A stretch of DNA of 64,000 bases from an uncultured Acidobacteriia bacterium. GTDB lineage: Bacteria > Acidobacteriota > Terriglobia > Bryobacterales > Bryobacteraceae. Under the pieces are notes generated by a model that ran no database searches, was not told the origin of the DNA, and saw only the letters and a program-made list of their open reading frames with translations. The stretch covers positions 111,280 through 175,279 of the forward strand of contig CAIVVT010000195.1 of assembly GCA_903909435.1 (NCBI GenBank), given 5' to 3'. This document shows, piece by piece, positions 16,714 to 26,200 of this stretch (position 1 is its first letter; each line of letters starts with the position of its first letter). A program made the position numbers and the translations under genes.

Positions 16714-17903
16714 GCGAGCATGCTCCACTCCATGAGCTGCGCACCCTCCGCCGCATCGACGGCATAGACTTCGGGGGCCAGTCCCGACGAATGTCCATAC
16801 GACTCGCGTACGGATAGTCTGAACGAATCCACGGAACTGGATTCCACCAGTGCGACCATGCAGCCACCGAAGCCCGCGCCGGCCTGCCGTGCGCCGATAC
16901 AGCCAGGTGCGTGGAGCATCGCTTCCATCATCGACTGCATCGAATCTGAGCAGATCTCGTAGAGGTCGCGCGCACCGGCAAACGACTCGGCGCAGAGCTG
17001 TGACACCGCGGCACGGTCGCCGGCCTCCAGTGCAATCGCCAACTCCGCCGCGCGGGCGCTCTCGGCAATGATGAACCTGCAGCGCCGTTCCGCTTGTTCG
17101 GGTAGTTCACCAGCGCGTGCTGCTAGCGCTTCGAGTGTTAACTCCCGCAACGCCGCTACTCCCAGCGCGGCGGCGCCCTGCTCGCAATCGGCCCTTCGCT
17201 GCGCGTATTCGCCGCTAACCAGGCGGCGACGCGACATCGTGTTGCAAATGACCACTTGAATTCCATCCGCGATGCGGACCGTTCGTGTGGTGAGATCGCG
17301 GCAGTCGAGCAGTAGTGCGCAGCCCTGCCGCCCCAGGCAAGACGAGTACTGGTCGAGGATGCCGCAGTTCACCCCGACGAAATCACACTCGGCCTTCAAG
17401 CACAACACTGCCTTGCGCTCCGGCGACAGTCTCCAATTCCACAGTCCTTCGAACACGGTCGCCAATGCGCATTCCAGTGCCGCTGACGAACTCAATCCGC
17501 TCTCCACGGGCACGGTGCTCTGGATCAGTAGTTCACAACCTCCAACGGGGAACCCCTCCAGCGGCAGCGTGGCGGCTATGCCGCGAACGTAGTTGCCCCA
17601 CTGTTCGCTGTGGCTGGTCACGGGCAGCGTGAAGCGCTCGTCCGCGTCGAAGTTCATGGAATGAACCCGCACCTCGTTACCGCCCGTCGCGCGAGCCGCG
17701 ATCCACGTGTCGCGGCTGATCGGTAGCGTCAGAACGAACCCCAGATTATAGTCTGTGTGGCTGCCCATCAGGTCCACACGCCCTGGAGCGCGCGCCCACA
17801 ATTCAGGTTCGCCCCCGAACTTCGCACGGAATGTCGCCCGCATTCGCTCGGCTCGTTCACGCGGGCTGAGGAGGCGTTCAGACTCCTGTTTCGTCGAATG
17901 CAC
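16710..17903 (-). CDS. galK: Galactokinase-like GHMP kinase
   Basis: A 397-aa GHMP-superfamily sugar kinase. It has an APGRVDLMGSHTDYNLGF entry motif, the ATP loop VESGLSSSAALECALA, FVGVNCGILDQYSSCLGRQGCALLLDCR, and the C-terminal GAGFGGCMVALV. These are galactokinase motifs in galactokinase order. The usual GRxNxIGEHxDY signature reads GRVDLMGSHTDY here, with Asp and Ser changes in the sugar/nucleotide loop, so the substrate may not be galactose. The start is a GTG inside the upstream gene (26-bp overlap), supported by GGAGG nine bases before it. Symbol given by family, function as galactokinase only probable. Confidence 0.8.
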   Translation of the reverse strand: MHSTKQESERLLSPRERAERMRATFRAKFGGEPELWARAPGRVDLMGSHTDYNLGFVLTLPISRDTWIAARATGGNEVRVHSMNFDADERFTLPVTSHSEQWGNYVRGIAATLPLEGFPVGGCELLIQSTVPVESGLSSSAALECALATVFEGLWNWRLSPERKAVLCLKAECDFVGVNCGILDQYSSCLGRQGCALLLDCRDLTTRTVRIADGIQVVICNTMSRRRLVSGEYAQRRADCEQGAAALGVAALRELTLEALAARAGELPEQAERRCRFIIAESARAAELAIALEAGDRAAVSQLCAESFAGARDLYEICSDSMQSMMEAMLHAPGCIGARQAGAGFGGCMVALVESSSVDSFRLSVRESYGHSSGLAPEVYAVDAAEGAQLMEWSMLA

Positions 17904-18924
17904 TTAGCATCGCCTCCACGCTCTTAACCGGAATGTCGGATTGCATGCGGTGTGACGGCCCCAACAGCAGGCCAGTGCCCTCGGGCGCGAGAGTCCGGGC
18001 ACACGCAATGGTCGCAGCGCGAATCTCCCCGGCGGTCCCCGACGGCAGCACGCCCTGCGTGGAAACGCCTCCGTAGAAGCTCAGCTTTCGACCGTACTCG
18101 GTGTACAGCCAGTGATGCTCCAGCACCTCGGGCTGCACGGGATTCAGGGTCGTCACGCCGATTTCCACCAGGTCCGGCAGGATGGCGCGAATGTCGCCGT
18201 CGGAATGCAGAATCACGGGCAACCCCGCGGCTTTGAAAACGGCGAACAACTGGGCCAGTCGCGGTTTGAGGAAACGCCGCCACAGCCGCGGCGAGAACAG
18301 CATCGCGTGCTGCGCTCCATAGTCGTCGCCGAAGTAACCGCAGTCCACACCGGCCGCCACGAACCTGTGTGCGAGCTTGAGCTGAATCGACGTGATTCGG
18401 TCAAACAGTTCCGTCACCCATTCCGGCTCTTCCACCATGTCCATCAGCAGGGCCTCGAACCCTCGCAGGGACCACGCCCGCTCAAAAAGCACCATGCCGA
18501 AATTCGGAGCGAGGAAATATTCCGCGCCGCGTTGGGCAATTACGCCCGTTGCCGTGGCCAGCAAGTCGTGCCGGTCCGGGTCGGGCCATGGATACCTGTC
18601 GAGCGCGGTGTCTTCCTTCATCGGGGCGAAAGCGTGCCAGTAACCCTCCGTCCGCGTATCCCAGCCGGCGCCCCACCAATCGTATTCGCAGGTGCCGTCG
18701 GCGCTAGCTGCCCGCGCATGAGTGATATCCACCCGGAGCATGTGGTTGCCCAAACGGTCCGGCAAGGCCTCAAGCGGGATTCCGAAGTGCTCCGCCATCA
18801 ATTGGCCCATCGCTGGGGTGTAGTTGCATTGAGTCGGCAGCCTGTCCACGCTCTCGCCACGCAGTGCGCGCCGAGTGCGCTCTTTCCTTGTCATGCCGGG
18901 AATCGCCGGCAATAGTTGGCTCAT
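17878..18924 (-). CDS. Uroporphyrinogen decarboxylase-family (URO-D/MtaA-like) protein
   Basis: A 348-aa TIM-barrel protein. The opening MTRKERTRRALRGESVDRLP is typical of URO-D-like proteins outside haem synthesis. VILHSDGDIRAILPDLVEIGVTTLNPVQPE corresponds to the zinc/methyl-transfer loop of MtaA-type methyltransferases, but with HSDGD instead of HSCGN, so the metal-binding Cys is absent. Many such genes are found in sugar-utilisation operons with unknown function. It lies between a sodium/solute symporter (5-bp gap) and a sugar-kinase homologue (overlap). A true HemE role is unlikely given this context and the sequence divergence. Confidence 0.82.
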   Translation of the reverse strand: MSQLLPAIPGMTRKERTRRALRGESVDRLPTQCNYTPAMGQLMAEHFGIPLEALPDRLGNHMLRVDITHARAASADGTCEYDWWGAGWDTRTEGYWHAFAPMKEDTALDRYPWPDPDRHDLLATATGVIAQRGAEYFLAPNFGMVLFERAWSLRGFEALLMDMVEEPEWVTELFDRITSIQLKLAHRFVAAGVDCGYFGDDYGAQHAMLFSPRLWRRFLKPRLAQLFAVFKAAGLPVILHSDGDIRAILPDLVEIGVTTLNPVQPEVLEHHWLYTEYGRKLSFYGGVSTQGVLPSGTAGEIRAATIACARTLAPEGTGLLLGPSHRMQSDIPVKSVEAMLSAFDETGV

Positions 18925-18929
18925 TGGAT

Positions 18930-20702
18930 TTACCAGAAGTACACATTCAGGGCTAGCAGAACGAGTCCTACTACGCCCGCCACGAAGATCGGCCTCCGGT
19001 ACAGTGGCAGGGCCACCTCGGAGGGCAGTTTAGTGACGCCGTAGACCAGGCCCTTCAATTCGGATACCGGCTTCGGGGTAGTCTTCAGGCTCACCGCTAC
19101 CGTGACGATGACGCACACCAGCCAGGACCAGATGAAGCGGTAGAGATTCTCCGCCATGGGCTTCGCATCCGGCGACAGAGCCACCAGCGCCAGGGAGGCC
19201 GGGTGGATCTTCACCAGCAGCCAGATGACGAAGGATGATCCCATTCCGGAGAGCAGTCCCCAGAACCCGCCTGCTGGAGTGGCCCGCTTCCACAGCATTC
19301 CGAGGATCACGGTGCCGAATAACGGGATGATGAAGAAGCCGAACAACGCCTGGACGTAGTCCATGATGCTGGCGAATTGCATTACCAGATAGGCCGCTCC
19401 GATGCTCGCTCCTAAACCGATCACCGTGCACCAGCGCCCCATGCGCAGGCACTGACTGTCGTCCGCGGACTGGTTGAAGACGGGACGGTAGATGTCGTGG
19501 GTCCAGACCGTCGCGAAAGCGCTCACGTTGCCCGCCATGCCGGACATGAAGCCCGCGATCAGTGCGGTTACGCCGATGCCCAGGAACCCGGGCCCCAGGT
19601 AGCGGGCCATCATCAGCGGCATCACTTCGTTGAAGCTGTGCCCGCCCGTCGCCAGCGCCTCCGCTTCTCCGGTCAACTTCATGGGCAGCACCGCGAGTCC
19701 CAGGAGGCCGGGCAGGATCACGATGGCAGGGAGGAACATCTTGAACGCGGCGCCAATGGTCGTAGCCAGCTTCGCGGAGCGTAGATCGCGCGCCGCCATG
19801 ACACGCTGGACGACCAGGAAGTCCGTGGTCCAGTAACCGAATGCGCCGATGAACCCCAACCCGAAGACGATTCCGGTCCAATGGACGCCCATCGGATTCT
19901 GCGCCGCCGCACCCATGTTCCGCCACATGTGCGTATAGTCCTGGCCCGGTGCGCGCGCCGCGATGCGAACTAGCATCCCGTGCCAACCGCCGGTCTCGAT
20001 CAGTCCGAAGATCGGAATCGAGATGGTCCCGGCCCAGATCAGCACGAATTGCAGAACCTCATTGACGATGGCCGACAACAGTCCGCCTAGTGCGACATAT
20101 ACTCCGACAGTGATGGTGGAAACCAGGATGCTGAACTGGATATCCCAGCCAAGGATGACTTTCATAACGACGGCCATCGAGAACATGTTGATGCCGCTCA
20201 TTAGAATGGTCATCGCCGCAAACGAAATCGCTGAGAGCAATCGCGTCCCCTCGCCGAAACGCAGCTTCAAGTACCCGGGCACGGAATGGGCCTTGGAAAC
20301 GTAATAGAACGGGATCATGACCATGCCCAGGAAGAGCATTGCCGGCACGGCGCCAATCCAGTACCAATGCGCCGCCAGCATCCCGTATTGGTAGGCCGAG
20401 GCCGACCACCCCAACAGTTCGAGCGTGCCAAGGTTCGCGGCCACGAAACTCAGGCCCGCCACCCACGCTCCGACTCCCTTGCCGGCGAAGAAGAAGTCGT
20501 CGCTAGCACGCACGTTGCGTTTCAGATAGAAACCGACGCCGAGCACGACCGCGAAATACAGGCAGATGACGATCACGTCCGCCGGGGCCAGTGTGAGCAG
20601 TCGCGAACTCGAAGCAGTCTGGGCCGCGTTCAATGCAACGCCGCTCAGCAGCAGCGAGGCCAAAGGCACCCCAAAGCGAGGCAACTTCCAGGGCGTCGTC
20701 AT
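18930..20702 (-). CDS. Sodium/solute symporter (SSS family)
   Basis: A 590-aa inner-membrane transporter with about 13-14 hydrophobic helices. DVIVICLYFAVVLGVGFYLKRN, FFFAGKGVGAWVAGLSFVAANLGTLELLGW and YYVSKAHSVPGYLKLRFGE match the first helices of SGLT/PutP-type symporters, with the RF-containing loop after helix 3. It likely imports the sugar or related substrate handled by the next three genes. The frame is open to 20942, but the ATG at 20702 is the first start consistent with a membrane N-terminus. An inverted repeat at 20845-20865 lies in its upstream region. Confidence 0.88.
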   Translation of the reverse strand: MTTPWKLPRFGVPLASLLLSGVALNAAQTASSSRLLTLAPADVIVICLYFAVVLGVGFYLKRNVRASDDFFFAGKGVGAWVAGLSFVAANLGTLELLGWSASAYQYGMLAAHWYWIGAVPAMLFLGMVMIPFYYVSKAHSVPGYLKLRFGEGTRLLSAISFAAMTILMSGINMFSMAVVMKVILGWDIQFSILVSTITVGVYVALGGLLSAIVNEVLQFVLIWAGTISIPIFGLIETGGWHGMLVRIAARAPGQDYTHMWRNMGAAAQNPMGVHWTGIVFGLGFIGAFGYWTTDFLVVQRVMAARDLRSAKLATTIGAAFKMFLPAIVILPGLLGLAVLPMKLTGEAEALATGGHSFNEVMPLMMARYLGPGFLGIGVTALIAGFMSGMAGNVSAFATVWTHDIYRPVFNQSADDSQCLRMGRWCTVIGLGASIGAAYLVMQFASIMDYVQALFGFFIIPLFGTVILGMLWKRATPAGGFWGLLSGMGSSFVIWLLVKIHPASLALVALSPDAKPMAENLYRFIWSWLVCVIVTVAVSLKTTPKPVSELKGLVYGVTKLPSEVALPLYRRPIFVAGVVGLVLLALNVYFW

Positions 20703-20844
20703 CTTGGGTTCGACTTCACGCCGCAATCGACAACCGAGATGCCGCGGCCCGCGCGACCGTACCCTGCGGACCCAGCGGCACTTTGCCCCGGGCATCTTCT
20801 GGAACTCGACATTCTGCCTCTTTCGACCGGCTCCCTTGTCGGGA

Positions 20845-20865
20845 TGACACATAGGCATTGTGTCA
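20845..20865. promoter_or_regulatory. Inverted repeat upstream of the symporter operon
   Basis: TGACACA and TGTGTCA form perfect 7-bp arms separated by 7 bp. The right arm also contains TTGACA on the minus strand (20866-20861), a possible -35 for the leftward operon, although no good -10 was found. A dimeric repressor site is the simplest reading; the binding protein is unknown. Confidence 0.45.
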
Positions 20866-20954
20866 AACGTGGGCCGGGCTTGGGAACATCTCCGACGCCC
20901 GAGGTCCGGGCGATCCGACGATACCGGATACAATAGCGGCATCGGGGGATACGC

Positions 20955-22373
20955 TTGCGAATTGCCTTAGTCCTGACAACCTTGGCCGTGGGCGTTGTCC
21001 CGGTGATCGCGGGGCAGTCGCTGCCAACCGTTCCTTCACGACTTTCCGCATTGAGTGCTGAGTTTCGCCAGCTCGCGCGCAAGGTCAACCCGGCGGTGGT
21101 GCGTGTTTCGTCGATCGGCTACCGGCAACTCGACGAGGAGGAGTCCGACGAACCGGGCGTGGCCTCGCGGCAGCAGAGTTCAGGCGCGGGAGTCGTCATT
21201 AGCCCGGACGGCTACATCGTGACCAATGCTCATGTGGTGCTCGGAGCGCAGAAGGTTCAGGTAACCCTCCTGGCCCGCTCCGCAGCCGTCCCGGGGCGGC
21301 CCGGAGGGGCGGAAACCGTGAGGCGGAAAACCCTGCGGGCAGATCTGGTCGGCCTCGACATGGAGACTGATGTCGCTCTGCTGAAGGTAGCCGAAAAGGG
21401 GTTGCCCGCGCTCAAACTCGCCAATTCCGATGCCGTGGAGCAAGGCCAGATCGTGTTCGCTTTCGGTTCCCCATTGGGTCTCGACAATTCAGTCTCGATG
21501 GGTGTCGTGAGTTCGACCGCGCGCCAGTTCAAACCCGACGACCCGATGGTGTATCTTCAGACCGACGCATCCATCAATCCGGGCAACAGCGGCGGGCCCG
21601 TCGTCGATTCAGACGGGGACGTAGTTGGTATCAGCACGCTCATCCTCAGCCAATCGGGTGGCAGCGAGGGGCTCGGGTTCGCCGTTCCGAGTAATGTCGT
21701 GAACAATGTGGTTGAGCAATTAAGGGAGACTGGACGCGTCGTTCGCGGCGAGATCGGCATCGTGGTCCAGACCATCTCGCCTGCGCTCGCAGTGGGCTGG
21801 AAGCTGCCCCGCGATTGGGGCGTCGTGGTCGCGGACGTCGATCCAGAGAGCGAGGCTGCGCGGACTGGCCTGAAAGTCGCCGATGTCATCCAATCCTTGA
21901 ACGGGAGGCTGGTGGACACCTCGCGGCAATTCGACCTGGGACTTTACCGGCCGGCTCGCGGCGGCAGCGTCCGGCTGGAAGTGCTGCGGGGCGGGGAACA
22001 TCTGAACTTCAACGTGCCAGTCCGGGAACGGAACGACGAGGAGCGGAACTTCAGCGACCTAGCCAGCCGCGAGGAGAATCTGATTCCCGAATTGGGCATT
22101 TTCGCCATCGACTTGAGCGACAGCCTGCGGGCTCGCATCGCTCCGGAACGACACGATCACGGCGGAGTCTTGGTGGCAGCCCGGGAGGCCGACGGCCCGG
22201 CGCTCGACGATAACTTTCAAAGCGGGGACGTGCTCTACGCCCTGAACCGCGAGACCGTCAAGAGCGTCGCTGCGCTGCGCTTGCTAGTCAAAAAGCTGAA
22301 GCCTGGAGACGCCATCGCCGCCCAAGTCGAGCGGCAGGGCAAGCTGCGCTTCGTCAGCTTCGAACTGCCATAG
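20955..22373 (+). CDS. HtrA/DegP-type serine protease with two PDZ domains
   Basis: A 472-aa exported protease. The signal sequence runs to about residue 20. The trypsin-like domain has catalytic H93 (IVTNAHVV), D139 (METDVALLKV) and S212 (NPGNSGGPVVD). Two PDZ domains follow (about 265-345 and 385-465). Members degrade or refold damaged envelope proteins. The start is a TTG at 20955 that begins a good signal peptide and has GGGGGA about six bases upstream. It is transcribed away from the symporter operon and is convergent with the VWA gene. Confidence 0.92.
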   Translation: MRIALVLTTLAVGVVPVIAGQSLPTVPSRLSALSAEFRQLARKVNPAVVRVSSIGYRQLDEEESDEPGVASRQQSSGAGVVISPDGYIVTNAHVVLGAQKVQVTLLARSAAVPGRPGGAETVRRKTLRADLVGLDMETDVALLKVAEKGLPALKLANSDAVEQGQIVFAFGSPLGLDNSVSMGVVSSTARQFKPDDPMVYLQTDASINPGNSGGPVVDSDGDVVGISTLILSQSGGSEGLGFAVPSNVVNNVVEQLRETGRVVRGEIGIVVQTISPALAVGWKLPRDWGVVVADVDPESEAARTGLKVADVIQSLNGRLVDTSRQFDLGLYRPARGGSVRLEVLRGGEHLNFNVPVRERNDEERNFSDLASREENLIPELGIFAIDLSDSLRARIAPERHDHGGVLVAAREADGPALDDNFQSGDVLYALNRETVKSVAALRLLVKKLKPGDAIAAQVERQGKLRFVSFELP

Positions 22374-22384
22374 GGCGCCTTCCG

Positions 22385-23242
22385 TCAGTCGGGGAAGTAG
22401 CCCTCCCGGGCTCTCACTCTTACGCCTTTCAGGCCCGTGATCGCAAGCTGAATCGAGCGCCACTTGATCCGGTCACCTTGGGGCGGCCGGTATGCCAGCA
22501 GATATGTGTGCTGCAAGTCGCCCACAATATCACGGAAGATGCCGGCCACGTCCCCGGGTCTGTGCGCCTCGTACACGGTGGCGCCCGTGCCGGTGGCAAT
22601 CTCTTTCATGCCCTTCAGCAGGCTCTTGCTGGCGAGCCCCTCGCCCTGCGCGACCATGTAAATCGGAATCCCTGCTTTCTTGGCCCGATCGATGGCAGCG
22701 CGAGCGCGCAGCACGCTCGAATTGTCGTCCCCGTCGGTGAACACCACGGCCGCACGCTTGCCGCTGCGCTGCTCAAGGACTCGTGTAATTTGCGAGATGG
22801 AGTCGAACAGGGCGGTCGTGCCTGAGGCACGGGTGCGCATAACCGCGCGTTTGGCCAAACCCTTGTCCTTCGTGAAGTCCTGCAGCAAATCCAGCGAAGC
22901 CGCGAAGGAGTAAATGGCAACCGAATCGTCATCGCGCAGATCGTCGATGAATTTCGCCACGGCGTTCTTTACGCGCGGCAACTCCTGTTGCATGCTACCG
23001 GTAGTGTCGAGCAGGATGGCGCAATCGAGCCCGGCCGAGTCGGACTGAAATGCGACCACCTCCTGCCGTTTGCCGTCCTCGGAGATGATGAAGCGCTCGC
23101 GCGTCAGGCCGTCCTGGTATTTGCCCCGATCATCCAATACCGTTGCATACACCTCTACCAGCCTCGCCTCCGTGCGGAAGACCACCTCTTGCGCACAAAG
23201 GCACATCCCGATGAATGCCAGGATTGTGAGACGCCTTTTCAT
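22385..23242 (-). CDS. VWA domain protein (VWFA-related, acidobacterial type)
   Basis: A 285-aa secreted protein with a signal peptide (MKRRLTILAFIGMCLCAQ). An N-terminal small beta domain has VEVYATVLDDRGKYQDGLTRERF and EDGKRQEVVAF, the pattern of VWFA-related proteins abundant in Acidobacteria. The von Willebrand A domain has an intact metal site: DTTGSMQ, then TTALFDS and FTDGDDNSS. Such domains mediate protein-protein contacts. The start overlaps the stop of the 1667-aa TPR protein gene (ATGA), so the two are co-expressed and may form a complex. Confidence 0.88.
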   Translation of the reverse strand: MKRRLTILAFIGMCLCAQEVVFRTEARLVEVYATVLDDRGKYQDGLTRERFIISEDGKRQEVVAFQSDSAGLDCAILLDTTGSMQQELPRVKNAVAKFIDDLRDDDSVAIYSFAASLDLLQDFTKDKGLAKRAVMRTRASGTTALFDSISQITRVLEQRSGKRAAVVFTDGDDNSSVLRARAAIDRAKKAGIPIYMVAQGEGLASKSLLKGMKEIATGTGATVYEAHRPGDVAGIFRDIVGDLQHTYLLAYRPPQGDRIKWRSIQLAITGLKGVRVRAREGYFPD

Positions 23243-26200
23243 TGATCGGCAAGCACTTCATCGATCATCTCGTCGTTAACCGTTTTGAAGGCGGTCAGCA
23301 CCGCGCGCCAGTCCCGATAGTCGGTCATCTTCATGCTGGAAAGGACTCGCCGGGCCGCGGGTTCGGCCACCAGCGGCAAGAACGCCGGTGGGATGCCGGC
23401 CCTTTCGAAATACTCCGCCAGGTAGAGCTTGAATTCGGAAGTGCGCTGGGCCAGGCGGTTCGGGAACATGTACCGTTCAAACTCCTCGTAAGGCATCTGC
23501 GGAGCGAAGTGCGGGTGCATGCAGCCATTGATCGCGGACATGTTGGGACCCAGCCAGTTTAGCCGCGCGCCGTCGTCCTGTTGAGTGAGTTGAAGCAGAG
23601 CTTTGAACACCGGCGAATCGCCCATCGCATTGCCTGGCCGTGTTTCCAGGCGCTCACCCAACGAATTCAGGTCGCCCAGCGTTAAAGAGTTCCAGACGTC
23701 CTTCCAATCGCGCCGCTCGATGCCGTCGAACAAATCGTGCCGCCGAGATGGCGACAGGTACCCCGCGGTCTCGGCGGCGAGCGCGGATCGAACCTCAGCG
23801 CTGCTAGCGGCCTCGACGATCCATTCGCGCACGGCTCGCAGCCGCAGTCCGATTCGCCGCTGATCTTCGACACCGAATCCGGGCCAGTGGGTGAGCCGGA
23901 TCGCTCCGAGTTGCTCCGCCGTAACAGTCTGGCCGTGACCGGCGGCGGACTTCGTACCGGCTGCGGAAGCCTGGCCCGCCGCGGCGGCCATCGTTATGAA
24001 AGACCCACTGACGTACGAGCCCGCCGGCCCCGATTCCAGTTCGGTGCTCGCGAAGTAATCGGGCTTCGCGCTGGACGTGTAGTCTGCGTTCCGATGCCGG
24101 CGGAGCAGTAACGGATCATCAGCCAGAAGTATGTCGTTGGGGCGGAAGTAGTATGCGTACAGCACGCCCCCTAACGCCAACCGCATCTGCGGCTCAAGTT
24201 CAGCCAGTACCTCAATGGAGAGCTTCTGCAAGTCCTTGGGATTGATCTTCTTCGACTTGGCGACTTTCTTGTGAGCCTCTCCAATGGCCCTCAGTACCTT
24301 CTCGGGCAACAGGCGGTGGATGTGGTCTTTGTCCTTCCCCTCCAGCTTTGTGCTCTTATCCACGTCCACGGCCGGCAGTCGGGAGGCGTTGGCTTCCATC
24401 AGGGCAACCTGCGCTGGCGGTCCGACTGCCAAATTTGACGCCGCGCTGACGATGGCCATAACCGCGGTCAAGCTGGGCGCCTTCTGTATCTCGAGCACCC
24501 GTTCCCAGGCTGCGGTTCGGGCAGCACTGACATCGAAGGACTTGGGCACACCCCCGAACGACCACTCGGCTCTCGCCAGATGGCCAGTCAGCAGATCGCG
24601 CAGCGCCACAGCGGGGTCAGCAGCCGCCTCGAGGGGAAGCAGGGACTGGATCGTTGCTGCCGATGCCACCGTGAGTTCAGCTGGGGTGACGGCGTGCGAG
24701 AAACGGTCGCAGATGCTCCCGAAGATCCCGGCGGCTTTCTGCTGCTCGATGGACCCGGCCAGCACGGCCAGCCGCAGAATCTCCACAAGTGCATGGAAGT
24801 GGCCCAACATCACGTGCGCTTCCTCGACATGCATCGAGTTGGTCTTCTCGGCAAATTGGAAGAACTGTGAAAACTCGCGTGCCGAAAGTGCGGTGAACGC
24901 GGCGAAATAGGGGTAGTAGGAAGGGTAGTGCGCCGAATGCTGTGCCAGCAACAACGCTGACTCTTCATCCAGCGGGTCGTCGCGGTGCTCTTCCACCCGC
25001 ACCACCGCCAGGAAGTTTTGCAGTTCGCTGCGCGTCGACTTCTCGGCCGTATAGTGCGTGCGCCCCAGCCTCAGAAGGATCTCGTCTTCAACGTCAGGCG
25101 CGGCTTTCTTGTGGATCTTCTTCAGCAGCTTGGTTGTATTGCCAACAGAGCCCGCCCTGCCCTTGATCACCATCCACAACTCCGGACTTCCCGGGAACAT
25201 CACCGTGCCGTCTTTGTCCAGGGGCACCTTGCGCAGGAACTCGCCAAACGACGTATCTCTGACTACTGTGCCCGCCGCTCGAGCGTTGTCCGGAGATTCC
25301 CGGTAGAGGTCGTAGAACTTCCCCAGTCGCTCTGGCGAGCGTGTGTAAAAGTGCTGGTGTTCAAGATCCAACCCAGCGAGTGTGCTGTAGTAAGCCAGCA
25401 AATCGCCGTCGTTCTTCTCGAAAAGCGCCCGGAAGAAACGGCCCGGCTGGCGCGGATCCGCTCCCGTCAGTCGCGACCAGGCATCAAACGCTTCCACTCC
25501 GCCCGGCACCGCGACTGCTTTGTTCTCGATCGACAGGGATGACGCGTGGGCGATCATCTGCTCGCTGTAGCGTTGCGACAGCACGCGCAACCCGAACGAC
25601 TCCGCGACCACGTGCGCCGTTTCTCCGTCGAAGACGCTCAAGCCCGCGTACAGCCGGGCCAGATTGGCGTCCTGCGCCATCACCTCCGCCAACCCCCCGA
25701 ATGGCTTCTCTTTGGCATAGAATTCCCTGCGCCAGTAATCCTCTTCCAGCAGGATTGGCACTTGCTCCCAGGGGACCTCGAGCGTATAGGACTTGCCTGC
25801 AGCAAACGCGTCCTGCATACCTACCTGGTCGATACCCAGTGCGGAAGCCATGTCCTGCTTGCGCGCCTGCGAACTCTTCTCGCCGAACTCGACGGTGATG
25901 TCGCCTTTGTTGACTTTCACTTTCCAGCCCAGCAGGTTCAGGGCGCGCTCGGTTTGCTTGCGCTGCTTTTTGTCGGTAACCGACAGTTCAATCCGTGTGG
26001 ATTGGGTGTCGCCTTTGGATGGCTGCCCCAGCGCGCACAATTCCTGCAGACGTTGGAAATAGTCGCGCAGGATGGCGGAGAAATCCTGCCCGGCGCGGGG
26101 ATTCGCTTTGGGGTGGCCATTGATAATAGCCTTCGCGTATTCCACGAAGAAATGGTCCGGCGAGGAGACGCCCTGTCCGCGTGCGATGAACAGTAGCGCG

